Shown piece after piece: positions 31,083 to 41,200 of a stretch of DNA of 64,000 nucleotides (within the stretch, counting starts at the first letter, position 1; each line of letters opens with the position of its first letter). This DNA comes from Craspedostauros australis (taxonomy: Eukaryota > Bacillariophyta > Bacillariophyceae > Mastogloiales > Achnanthaceae). The notes under the pieces are model-generated. The model ran no database searches. It saw nothing but the letters and a program-made list of their open reading frames with translations, and was not told the DNA's origin. The stretch covers positions 905,001 to 969,000 of the forward strand of contig JAMXDE010000009.1 of NCBI GenBank assembly GCA_026770025.1, given 5' to 3'. The translations under genes and the position numbers were made by a program.

Positions 31083-34000
31083 TCATTCGAATGTTCTCGA
31101 TGTGTCAAGGTACGACTTCTCATGTTCACGTTGCAAGTCGGCCTTGATGTTCTTGGTGAATCCGTCGCTTGTGGTCTGCTCGGATTTGACAAAAATGATT
31201 TCGATGGTTTTGTTGATTACCATGTTCCTCACGTAGTGATGGCGCACGTCTATGTGCCGCGATCGTTGGGATGTCGATGGGTTCTTGGCGATGAAGATTG
31301 CTCCGATGTTGTCCACACGGACCTTGATCGGTGTCTTCACTGGGACGCCCACACTTTCGAGTAGCTGCATCACGAAGAAGATTTCCTTTGCCGCTTCGGA
31401 AAGGGCAACGTATTCTGCTTCGGATGAGCTGAGTGTGACGGCCTTCTGTGCCTTGGATCGCCAAAGGATTGGTACCTTGCACAGGTATAGGATGAATCCC
31501 CCTACGCTAATTCTTGTGTTCTTGTCTCCTGCATATTCGCTATCGCAGAAGAGCTCCATGTCCCAGCCGTCGTCATCTGGACGCGCTGGATGGATCTTCA
31601 ATCCATAGTCCTTTGTATCGATCACATACTTGATGATCCGATACATCTCCTTCATTGCAGCCTTGGTGGGCCCGATCAATACCTTGGAGAGTTCCCTCAC
31701 AGGGTTCGCGATATCCGGTCGCGAGTGCTTGATGAGGAAGAGTAGCATACCGACGCCTCGGCGATATTCGGCATGTTCTTCCGGTCCGACCTTCTGCAGT
31801 CCGTTATCTTCGGATGGTCGTACGATGATTTGACCCGGGGTTCCCGGTGTCCCGTAGCGTTGCATCTTCTCAACCTTGGTTCCGAACTCTTCGATTAGGT
31901 GTCGGATGAGATGTGGTTGACGCAATGTCGCTCTAGTCTTGTCATGGTTCAGTTCGATGTTGCAGCTGAGGTAGTCTCCGAGTCCGCGCTCGATTGTCAC
32001 CTTGAACTTGCTGCCTTGAATATCCTTCAGGAAGGTCTCCAGTGCCTTGGAGTCTCCGCAACAGAAGCAATCGTCCACGTAGATGGCCACGATCATGCTT
32101 CCTTCGTTCGTCTTCCTGTAGAACAGGCACGGGTCTGCTGCGCTCTGTTCGAAGTTGATATTCTTGAGGGTCGATACCAACATCTTGAACCATTGCCTGG
32201 CGCTCTGTACAAGTCCGTAGATTGGCTTGTGTAGGGTCAGGGCTTCGTCTGGTTGATGATCCATCCCATTGGGACAGTTCATGTAGATCTCCTCGTCGAG
32301 GTCTCCATGTAGGAATGCCGTTACGACATCGACGAGTGCGCAGTCCATCTTCTTGATTAGCATGATCACCATCATGACTCGATAGGTCACGTCATGAATG
32401 ACGGGTGAGTAATGCTCTTGGAAGTCTACTCCTGCGACTTGTGAATAGCCACATGCAACGAGCCGTGCTCGATGTGTGCCGTCACGCTTCAGCTTGAAGA
32501 CCCATTTGCACTTGCAGCATCTGCGGCCGCGTGGGATGGCGTCTCGTTTGATCTTGCTGTACACCTTGCGTGTATCCATGGAGTCGAACTCCTTCTTGAT
32601 GGCTGCTCGATATCCCTTCCGATGGATAGGATCTGGATGATTGAAGGCTCCGTCGAACGTTGTAGGTTCGATGTGCTTCTCTGGTTCCTTGTTCTCGTCC
32701 TGCATCGACAATCCGATGTCGATCGCTGGTGATTCGGTAATGATTGCATTCATTCCGTATAGTCCTGTTGTGCTATGATGAGTGATCTCGATCTCTTCAT
32801 TTTCGTCTTCGATTTCTTCATCATCTGTAGTTTCGTTGTTGGAATCGTCGATCATCTCGTCGCTGAGTTCGTCACTCGCCTCGTTGGATGATGGATCGCT
32901 CTCATAGCCTTCTTCCTTTCGACCTCGTTCGTTGAAGTCTGCGAGCTCACGCAGAGCTCTGGGAATACTCTTCCCAGCAGTTGTCTTGGGATTAACTTCT
33001 CCCTTCCTGCCTCGTGCTTCGTGACGTCGGATCCTCTCCTTTCTAGCTATGTCACGCTTGTTTGGTTTGCTCGGTGGAGATCTGGATAGTGTGTCATGTG
33101 TAGATCTCGCTGGTGTGTTCGGAGGAGTGACACCTGTCTCGTCATCGGCTTCGTCGCCGGAGGGTAGGATTTCGTCATCCTCATGATTGGATTCGCTCCG
33201 ATTTTCCTCGTCATTCTGGATTAGTTGAGTCACTGCTCCGTTGTTCTCATTATCCTCATCATCGCTGTCTGATAGGATGTAGTATCTGTTGCTGTCAGCA
33301 AAAGATACTCTCTTCGCTTCCGATGTTTGACGCGTTGCCGTCCTTGGCGTTGCTCCCTTCCGTCCGATGGTTGTGAAGCCGTCTGCGTCCGTTGTTCCTG
33401 TTTCATTGGATATGTTCGGTGCTGGTGCCCAGCCACGGAACTGTCCGTATGATTGGTTGAGCCACTTGATGTCCCGTGAACAGATGAGTGACTTGGTCGA
33501 TGGTCTGTACATGTTGTAGACCCCTGATGCATGTTGGTGTGCATATCCGATGAACACCATCTCTTCTCCTCTGTTCTTGAGTTTGGCGGTGATCCCGCCG
33601 TAGGTAGTCTTCACAACACCCACCTCTCCAAACGTGCGGAGTGCATCCGCATATGGTGGATCGTTGCTGAAGAATTGTCGATGTGGTGACTCCTTCTGGT
33701 TCTTCGCTACGGTGATGTTGGCGATGGCGGTGGCAGTGCTAGCAGCTGCTGCCCACAGGCCATGCCTATATTCTTCGTCGAGCTGTGCTCCGTTAAGCAT
33801 GGAGCGGATCTTGGTGTAGAGGTACGCGAACTTGCGTTCCACTCTGCCGTTCTGTTGCGGCGTGTTCGATGCCGTGTATTCGAATTTCACGTTGAGTCCT
33901 GCATCGATGAGAATATCCTCCGTGGATTTGTTCTCTCCGCTATTGTCACCTCGGAAGGTGATCTGTTGGTCACCAGTCTGTGACTTGATCGTTTGAACGA

Positions 34001-37000
34001 ATCGTTTGATGTACCCTGGTTGATCACTCTTGTTCTTGAGAAAGAAACTCCAGCAGTGATCCGTGCAGTCGTCCACGATCAGGGTCCAGTAGCGTTTATC
34101 TCCGAAGCTTATGTGTTTAGTGTAACTAATGTCAATGAAGAACCGTTCGCCGCGGCGAGTAGCTCTTGGAATGGTTGCCTTCGGAATATTCTTCACTCTT
34201 GCGTTCGCGACCGCGCAGTCGCGACACACCGGCATCTCGCCGATGATTTTCCATCCGTACTGAGCGGCCGTCCGCTTCATGGTCTCGAGTGGCGCGTGGC
34301 CGAGCATTCGGTGCAGGTTCACCGCGCTGATTTCCTTGGATGGATTCTTGACGATGGCTGTGCAAGCCTTGTCGTCGTCTGTTGGTATGATGGGATGCAT
34401 CTGCACTCCCGTGATGAATCCGTTGGATGTGGGGAAGACTCGATCGAACACGATCTTCATTCCGGATCCGTTGATGATGTCCATCAGAATGCCGTTGTTA
34501 CCAAGCTGGTAACCGTTGTACAGAGCCTTGTTCGTGGAGAAAAGGTTCACCGCCATTTTCGGTGTGTACTTCACGTCATCGAGCCGGATGATGTGGCCAG
34601 TGTTGTCTCGCTGCTTGACCTTCAAGCGAATGGATCCCATCTTGGGAGAGTCCAGTTTCGTGCTGTCTCCCACTTGGACGAAGGACTTGATGTGCCGCAC
34701 GTTGAAGAGAGCGGCATCCGAGTTGACGATGTGACACGAAGCTCCGCTGTCGGCGAGCCAGGTGTCCTTGTTGACTTTGTCCTTGTACTTGGTGCTCAGC
34801 TTGTGGAGTTGCTCCACAGCTGCCGCAGCTATCTCGTCGTCGAAGCTGTCGTCGTCGTCGTCTTCGTGGACTCCATCTTCGTTGTATGGATGATGATGGT
34901 CTCCGTCATCCATATCGTCAGGTAGCTGTGCGTAGTCCGATGGAACCGTACTGTTCCGATGAGATCCTGTGGCTGGATCATATGGGTGGACGCGTGGTCG
35001 CTCGCGTAAGAGTACGCGCATACATCCTCCTAGGATGTAGTGAAGATCCGTTTCTGGGATCGTCTCTGTCTCGGCTGCTTCCAGTATGCGATTGATCACA
35101 ACCGAATTGGCGAGAATCTCTTCAATCGATCTGAAGTTCTCGGATAGGATGGATCCCATCATGTTGACCCATATCGGTCTGAGTACCCCTCGTTCGATTC
35201 CTGGGAACAGGCTCACTCCCGCTTCCATCACTGCATCGAAGATGAGTTGCTTCTGGATCACCAATGCTGTCTCTGTTGCATATGGGACGGTGTCATGACG
35301 ATGGAGGTAGTTGGATCTGTTGGGATCTTCGATTGGTGGGAAGTCGATATTCCCTGGGTAGACGACATGCTCGTTTGGATTGAAGCTGTCGTCTGGATGA
35401 TTGCCGTCCTCGGATTCATCGCTGTCATCCTCATCGAAGATGCCCGATCTGTTGTTCCCCGCTGCTGGAGGAGGCGGCGCTGCGGCGCGGCGCGTTTCGC
35501 CTTGATTGATGAAGGTTCCCGTTCTCTCGTATCTCCCAATTTGAGGAGGAGGCAACTCGTCGCGGTTCGCCTCGTCGTCTTCATCTGCGCCGTCCTCGTC
35601 GGCGTCGTCGTCGTCATCGCTCATGGCCTCTTCGATGTCGCTATCATTGGCCTCGTCGTCCATCTCAGCTTCGTCGCCGTATGAACCGATCAGGTCGTGC
35701 GCGTTGAAGCAGCATTCGTAGCTCACTTCGCGTCTTGGATCCACCTCGTGGATGATTGGCTCCTCGCTGAGCCACTCCGGGATGATCTCATCATCCTGCA
35801 CTTCGTCGTCACTCCCGACGTATTCGAAGTTATCGAAGAAGGAGTCTTCGATGTAGTCGTCGGACACCAACATGCAGAGCGGCATGTCCTTTGCTGAGAG
35901 TACCATCTCGTGCCCGCTCTTGTCGTGTCCTTGTGTTGCTGTGTTGGCCTGCTCGTCGGCCTTCTTCTTCTCGTTGAACTTCTTCTTTCGGCATTCCGCC
36001 TCGCGGTGTCCGAAGATGCCGCAGTAGTTGCACTTGCCCTTGAAGCCGCTTCCCTTGTTGCGCTTTCCGTTCATCTTGTTGTTGTTGTTGTTGTTTTTCT
36101 TGTTGTTCGATTTCTTGCGTTCTGGGCAATCGGCGGATCTGTGACCATACACGCCACAGTTGTGACAAGTACCCTTGAAGTTACCGGTGCTTGTGAAGCC
36201 GGTGTCGTTGCTCTTCGTGTTACTGTCTTGGAAGTCGTCGACGTATGCTTTGCCTCCTCTGTGTGTGGCGTATGCAGTGCGGAGTACTCCTCTGATCGTG
36301 TTGATGGTGACCAGTTCCGGATTGAACGTGAGTTGGTGCTGGAAGTTCACGATGTGAGTTTTGTATTCGTTGCTCACCGTGCTGAGGATTTGCATGATCA
36401 TTTCCTCGTCCGAGATCTCATACTTGACATCGTGGAGACGCGATTGTAGACTCTCGAGTTGCGTAATGTAGATGTCGGGGTCCGTGTCTCTCTTCATCTT
36501 TTCGTTGTTGAATTGGCGCTTGAGTTTGATCTTCGTCACCGCGTCGGATGGTCGGAACTTCTCCGCGAGAACGTTCCACGCTGCGTGTGCGTCTCCTTCA
36601 GGGTAGTCGTCGGAGACGCATTGGTTGATGTATTGGATGGCCTGCTTGCCTTTTCCTTTCTCTGCATCCATCATGAGGATCAGATCGCTGAAGCAGTCGC
36701 ATCCCAGTTCGTAGATCTCCTCCATCGCTTCCTTGTCTTCATTGGCGGCTGCCGCGATCTCGCTCAATGTTGGCACCTTGGTCTTGCCCAACATCACGTC
36801 TCTCGTCTTCTGTGCACGAGCGTATGCCTTTGCTTGGGACTCCCATGCGCTGTAGTCTTCCTGTTCACCGCTGAACATTGGCGCCTTGATGCGTCGCTTG
36901 TTCACGTTGGCTGATGTCGCCATGTTGGTTCGTTGTTTCGTCGTTGGTGCGCTCGCGCCCTTGATTTCCGTCTGTTTCTGTGTTGTCACTTCTTCGATTT

Positions 37001-37328
37001 TCGCTTGTTGTTTCGCGAGGACTGATTTGCTCACAAATTCTCCTCCTGGTGGTGTCTCACTTTTCCCACCCTGTTTGGCTGTGCGAATGCTCTTCGTCAC
37101 ACCAGTCTCCTCTTGCTTGACCGTCTTGAGAATCCTCTTCTCCTCGCGGTGTAGTCTTGCAGACCGTTCTTCTTCGGTCTCGTCGATCGCGCTTGCGTAT
37201 GCGCCTGATAGGACAGTAGCCGCGGCTACTTCCTTCTCTTCTCGTGGTGGAGTCTCACTCGCACCTTCTTCTCTCTTGATAGCCGGATTGGACAGAGGGA
37301 TGTCTTTCAATTCCTCTTCCTCGCTCAT
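31083..37328 (-). CDS. Copia gag-pol polyprotein, first copy (fossil A)
   Basis: One long frame of 2081 aa that looks whole. Order: gag with two CCHC knuckles (CHNCGVYGHRSADC and CNYCGIFGHREAEC, about 390-450); an unusual acidic spacer of roughly 300 residues with Asp/Glu runs; aspartic protease DSGASCH; pre-integrase HRMLGH with CRDC; integrase core (DISYTKH, DNSGE, PQQNGRVERK); copia reverse transcriptase (KPIYGLVQSARQW, IYVDDCF); RNase H (CDSEYAGD, SSSEAEYVALSEA). The protease-integrase-RT-RNase H order defines Ty1/copia. Confidence 0.93.
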   Translation of the reverse strand: MSEEEELKDIPLSNPAIKREEGASETPPREEKEVAAATVLSGAYASAIDETEEERSARLHREEKRILKTVKQEETGVTKSIRTAKQGGKSETPPGGEFVSKSVLAKQQAKIEEVTTQKQTEIKGASAPTTKQRTNMATSANVNKRRIKAPMFSGEQEDYSAWESQAKAYARAQKTRDVMLGKTKVPTLSEIAAAANEDKEAMEEIYELGCDCFSDLILMMDAEKGKGKQAIQYINQCVSDDYPEGDAHAAWNVLAEKFRPSDAVTKIKLKRQFNNEKMKRDTDPDIYITQLESLQSRLHDVKYEISDEEMIMQILSTVSNEYKTHIVNFQHQLTFNPELVTINTIRGVLRTAYATHRGGKAYVDDFQDSNTKSNDTGFTSTGNFKGTCHNCGVYGHRSADCPERKKSNNKKNNNNNNKMNGKRNKGSGFKGKCNYCGIFGHREAECRKKKFNEKKKADEQANTATQGHDKSGHEMVLSAKDMPLCMLVSDDYIEDSFFDNFEYVGSDDEVQDDEIIPEWLSEEPIIHEVDPRREVSYECCFNAHDLIGSYGDEAEMDDEANDSDIEEAMSDDDDDADEDGADEDDEANRDELPPPQIGRYERTGTFINQGETRRAAAPPPPAAGNNRSGIFDEDDSDESEDGNHPDDSFNPNEHVVYPGNIDFPPIEDPNRSNYLHRHDTVPYATETALVIQKQLIFDAVMEAGVSLFPGIERGVLRPIWVNMMGSILSENFRSIEEILANSVVINRILEAAETETIPETDLHYILGGCMRVLLRERPRVHPYDPATGSHRNSTVPSDYAQLPDDMDDGDHHHPYNEDGVHEDDDDDSFDDEIAAAAVEQLHKLSTKYKDKVNKDTWLADSGASCHIVNSDAALFNVRHIKSFVQVGDSTKLDSPKMGSIRLKVKQRDNTGHIIRLDDVKYTPKMAVNLFSTNKALYNGYQLGNNGILMDIINGSGMKIVFDRVFPTSNGFITGVQMHPIIPTDDDKACTAIVKNPSKEISAVNLHRMLGHAPLETMKRTAAQYGWKIIGEMPVCRDCAVANARVKNIPKATIPRATRRGERFFIDISYTKHISFGDKRYWTLIVDDCTDHCWSFFLKNKSDQPGYIKRFVQTIKSQTGDQQITFRGDNSGENKSTEDILIDAGLNVKFEYTASNTPQQNGRVERKFAYLYTKIRSMLNGAQLDEEYRHGLWAAAASTATAIANITVAKNQKESPHRQFFSNDPPYADALRTFGEVGVVKTTYGGITAKLKNRGEEMVFIGYAHQHASGVYNMYRPSTKSLICSRDIKWLNQSYGQFRGWAPAPNISNETGTTDADGFTTIGRKGATPRTATRQTSEAKRVSFADSNRYYILSDSDDEDNENNGAVTQLIQNDEENRSESNHEDDEILPSGDEADDETGVTPPNTPARSTHDTLSRSPPSKPNKRDIARKERIRRHEARGRKGEVNPKTTAGKSIPRALRELADFNERGRKEEGYESDPSSNEASDELSDEMIDDSNNETTDDEEIEDENEEIEITHHSTTGLYGMNAIITESPAIDIGLSMQDENKEPEKHIEPTTFDGAFNHPDPIHRKGYRAAIKKEFDSMDTRKVYSKIKRDAIPRGRRCCKCKWVFKLKRDGTHRARLVACGYSQVAGVDFQEHYSPVIHDVTYRVMMVIMLIKKMDCALVDVVTAFLHGDLDEEIYMNCPNGMDHQPDEALTLHKPIYGLVQSARQWFKMLVSTLKNINFEQSAADPCLFYRKTNEGSMIVAIYVDDCFCCGDSKALETFLKDIQGSKFKVTIERGLGDYLSCNIELNHDKTRATLRQPHLIRHLIEEFGTKVEKMQRYGTPGTPGQIIVRPSEDNGLQKVGPEEHAEYRRGVGMLLFLIKHSRPDIANPVRELSKVLIGPTKAAMKEMYRIIKYVIDTKDYGLKIHPARPDDDGWDMELFCDSEYAGDKNTRISVGGFILYLCKVPILWRSKAQKAVTLSSSEAEYVALSEAAKEIFFVMQLLESVGVPVKTPIKVRVDNIGAIFIAKNPSTSQRSRHIDVRHHYVRNMVINKTIEIIFVKSEQTTSDGFTKNIKADLQREHEKSYLDTSRTFE

Positions 37329-37410
37329 TCAGCCTGCTGCTCTTGAATGATGTTCGTCTTCCTCGCACGATACGATTCGCGGGCTCGCCCTGATCTATTG
37401 TTTATAAACG

Positions 37411-38205
37411 TGTTGGCAAGTTCCGCTCACGGTAACCTACGATCGTGGAAGATGGTGTTGGTTGATAGTCGTTTGTTTACTATTTCATTACGTTGGCACT
37501 CCGATACTCTCGGTGTCCGTTCGTTCTCTTGCCCGATGCTCTCGGCGCTTCAATCTGTGTCGTAGATTTGGTCTCCGACTATGAGTCGGTACGCGAGATC
37601 CTCTCTCGCTCCTCTCTGTATTCTCTCTCTCTCTCTCTCTCAACATCGTGTGCTCGTGCTACACAACACTCCGTGTTCGATGCATACTCTGCATTCGACA
37701 CTCTGTTCATTCAGTGCTGGCTTCTACTCCATGAGTACTTACCATTTGAAGTTCACCTTCAGTATCCATGATCTTCATGGGTCATCGTATCTTCGCCTCC
37801 TGCTCTGACTTGGAGACAGCTGTCGACGTGGTGACATGTTGACATCTTGTCGACGTCAGTAGGCGTTCTTCTGCTCTCCAGATGTCACGTTCCATTGGTG
37901 ATGCAGTAGTCTGTCAGATGATATCGTCATCTGAGGTTTAGTTGGGAAGTACCTCGAGATTCTCTTGGTACCATTGATGCATGGACGGACGATCTTCTGA
38001 TTCTTCCAGAAATCGTTATTTGCAAATTTCCTCCAGAAATCTTGCCCCTTTTCGTGTGTTCCATTTCCCCTGTAATTCTGACGAATCACAGCATACTATC
38101 GACACGAGTATAGTTATACCGTCCAAGTGCGTATGAGAGAATAACGGGTGAACGATGCACATATACACGTATATCTTGACATATACTCACATGTACATCT
38201 CGACA
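37411..38205 (-). repeat. LTR 2 of the copia array, shared by both copies
   Basis: 795 bp. Acts as right-hand boundary of the first internal region and left-hand boundary of the second. Confidence 0.92.
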
Positions 38206-38225
38206 CCCTTCCTGTGTGCATTCGG

Positions 38226-41200
38226 TCATTCGAATGTTCTCGATGTGTCAAGGTACGACTTCTCATGTTCACGTTGCAAGTCGGCCTTGATGTTCTTGGT
38301 GAATCCGTCGCTTGTGGTCTGCTCGGATTTGACAAAAATGATTTCGATGGTTTTGTTGATTACCATGTTCCTCACGTAGTGATGGCGCACGTCTATGTGC
38401 CGCGATCGTTGGGATGTCGATGGGTTCTTGGCGATGAAGATTGCTCCGATGTTGTCCACACGGACCTTGATCGGTGTCTTCACTGGGACGCCCACACTTT
38501 CGAGTAGCTGCATCACGAAGAAGATTTCCTTTGCCGCTTCGGAAAGGGCAACGTATTCTGCTTCGGATGAGCTGAGTGTGACGGCCTTCTGTGCCTTGGA
38601 TCGCCAAAGGATTGGTACCTTGCACAGGTATAGGATGAATCCCCCTACGCTAATTCTTGTGTTCTTGTCTCCTGCATATTCGCTATCGCAGAAGAGCTCC
38701 ATGTCCCAGCCGTCGTCATCTGGACGCGCTGGATGGATCTTCAATCCATAGTCCTTTGTATCGATCACATACTTGATGATCCGATACATCTCCTTCATTG
38801 CAGCCTTGGTGGGCCCGATCAATACCTTGGAGAGTTCCCTCACAGGGTTCGCGATATCCGGTCGCGAGTGCTTGATGAGGAAGAGTAGCATACCGACGCC
38901 TCGGCGATATTCGGCATGTTCTTCCGGTCCGACCTTCTGCAGTCCGTTATCTTCGGATGGTCGTACGATGATTTGACCCGGGGTTCCCGGTGTCCCGTAG
39001 CGTTGCATCTTCTCAACCTTGGTTCCGAACTCTTCGATTAGGTGTCGGATGAGATGTGGTTGACGCAATGTCGCTCTAGTCTTGTCATGGTTCAGTTCGA
39101 TGTTGCAGCTGAGGTAGTCTCCGAGTCCGCGCTCGATTGTCACCTTGAACTTGCTGCCTTGAATATCCTTCAGGAAGGTCTCCAGTGCCTTGGAGTCTCC
39201 GCAACAGAAGCAATCGTCCACGTAGATGGCCACGATCATGCTTCCTTCGTTCGTCTTCCTGTAGAACAGGCACGGGTCTGCTGCGCTCTGTTCGAAGTTG
39301 ATATTCTTGAGGGTCGATACCAACATCTTGAACCATTGCCTGGCGCTCTGTACAAGTCCGTAGATTGGCTTGTGTAGGGTCAGGGCTTCGTCTGGTTGAT
39401 GATCCATCCCATTGGGACAGTTCATGTAGATCTCCTCGTCGAGGTCTCCATGTAGGAATGCCGTTACGACATCGACGAGTGCGCAGTCCATCTTCTTGAT
39501 TAGCATGATCACCATCATGACTCGATAGGTCACGTCATGAATGACGGGTGAGTAATGCTCTTGGAAGTCTACTCCTGCGACTTGTGAATAGCCACATGCA
39601 ACGAGCCGTGCTCGATGTGTGCCGTCACGCTTCAGCTTGAAGACCCATTTGCACTTGCAGCATCTGCGGCCGCGTGGGATGGCGTCTCGTTTGATCTTGC
39701 TGTACACCTTGCGTGTATCCATGGAGTCGAACTCCTTCTTGATGGCTGCTCGATATCCCTTCCGATGGATAGGATCTGGATGATTGAAGGCTCCGTCGAA
39801 CGTTGTAGGTTCGATGTGCTTCTCTGGTTCCTTGTTCTCGTCCTGCATCGACAATCCGATGTCGATCGCTGGTGATTCGGTAATGATTGCATTCATTCCG
39901 TATAGTCCTGTTGTGCTATGATGAGTGATCTCGATCTCTTCATTTTCGTCTTCGATTTCTTCATCATCTGTAGTTTCGTTGTTGGAATCGTCGATCATCT
40001 CGTCGCTGAGTTCGTCACTCGCCTCGTTGGATGATGGATCGCTCTCATAGCCTTCTTCCTTTCGACCTCGTTCGTTGAAGTCTGCGAGCTCACGCAGAGC
40101 TCTGGGAATACTCTTCCCAGCAGTTGTCTTGGGATTAACTTCTCCCTTCCTGCCTCGTGCTTCGTGACGTCGGATCCTCTCCTTTCTAGCTATGTCACGC
40201 TTGTTTGGTTTGCTCGGTGGAGATCTGGATAGTGTGTCATGTGTAGATCTCGCTGGTGTGTTCGGAGGAGTGACACCTGTCTCGTCATCGGCTTCGTCGC
40301 CGGAGGGTAGGATTTCGTCATCCTCATGATTGGATTCGCTCCGATTTTCCTCGTCATTCTGGATTAGTTGAGTCACTGCTCCGTTGTTCTCATTATCCTC
40401 ATCATCGCTGTCTGATAGGATGTAGTATCTGTTGCTGTCAGCAAAAGATACTCTCTTCGCTTCCGATGTTTGACGCGTTGCCGTCCTTGGCGTTGCTCCC
40501 TTCCGTCCGATGGTTGTGAAGCCGTCTGCGTCCGTTGTTCCTGTTTCATTGGATATGTTCGGTGCTGGTGCCCAGCCACGGAACTGTCCGTATGATTGGT
40601 TGAGCCACTTGATGTCCCGTGAACAGATGAGTGACTTGGTCGATGGTCTGTACATGTTGTAGACCCCTGATGCATGTTGGTGTGCATATCCGATGAACAC
40701 CATCTCTTCTCCTCTGTTCTTGAGTTTGGCGGTGATCCCGCCGTAGGTAGTCTTCACAACACCCACCTCTCCAAACGTGCGGAGTGCATCCGCATATGGT
40801 GGATCGTTGCTGAAGAATTGTCGATGTGGTGACTCCTTCTGGTTCTTCGCTACGGTGATGTTGGCGATGGCGGTGGCAGTGCTAGCAGCTGCTGCCCACA
40901 GGCCATGCCTATATTCTTCGTCGAGCTGTGCTCCGTTAAGCATGGAGCGGATCTTGGTGTAGAGGTACGCGAACTTGCGTTCCACTCTGCCGTTCTGTTG
41001 CGGCGTGTTCGATGCCGTGTATTCGAATTTCACGTTGAGTCCTGCATCGATGAGAATATCCTCCGTGGATTTGTTCTCTCCGCTATTGTCACCTCGGAAG
41101 GTGATCTGTTGGTCACCAGTCTGTGACTTGATCGTTTGAACGAATCGTTTGATGTACCCTGGTTGATCACTCTTGTTCTTGAGAAAGAAACTCCAGCAGT

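Noticed and set aside
31005-31364. Plus-strand frames repeated across the copia copies (for example 119 aa, 310 aa, 179 aa)
   Set aside because: They lie antisense to the copia gag-pol frame or in the LTR and repeat only because the element does.
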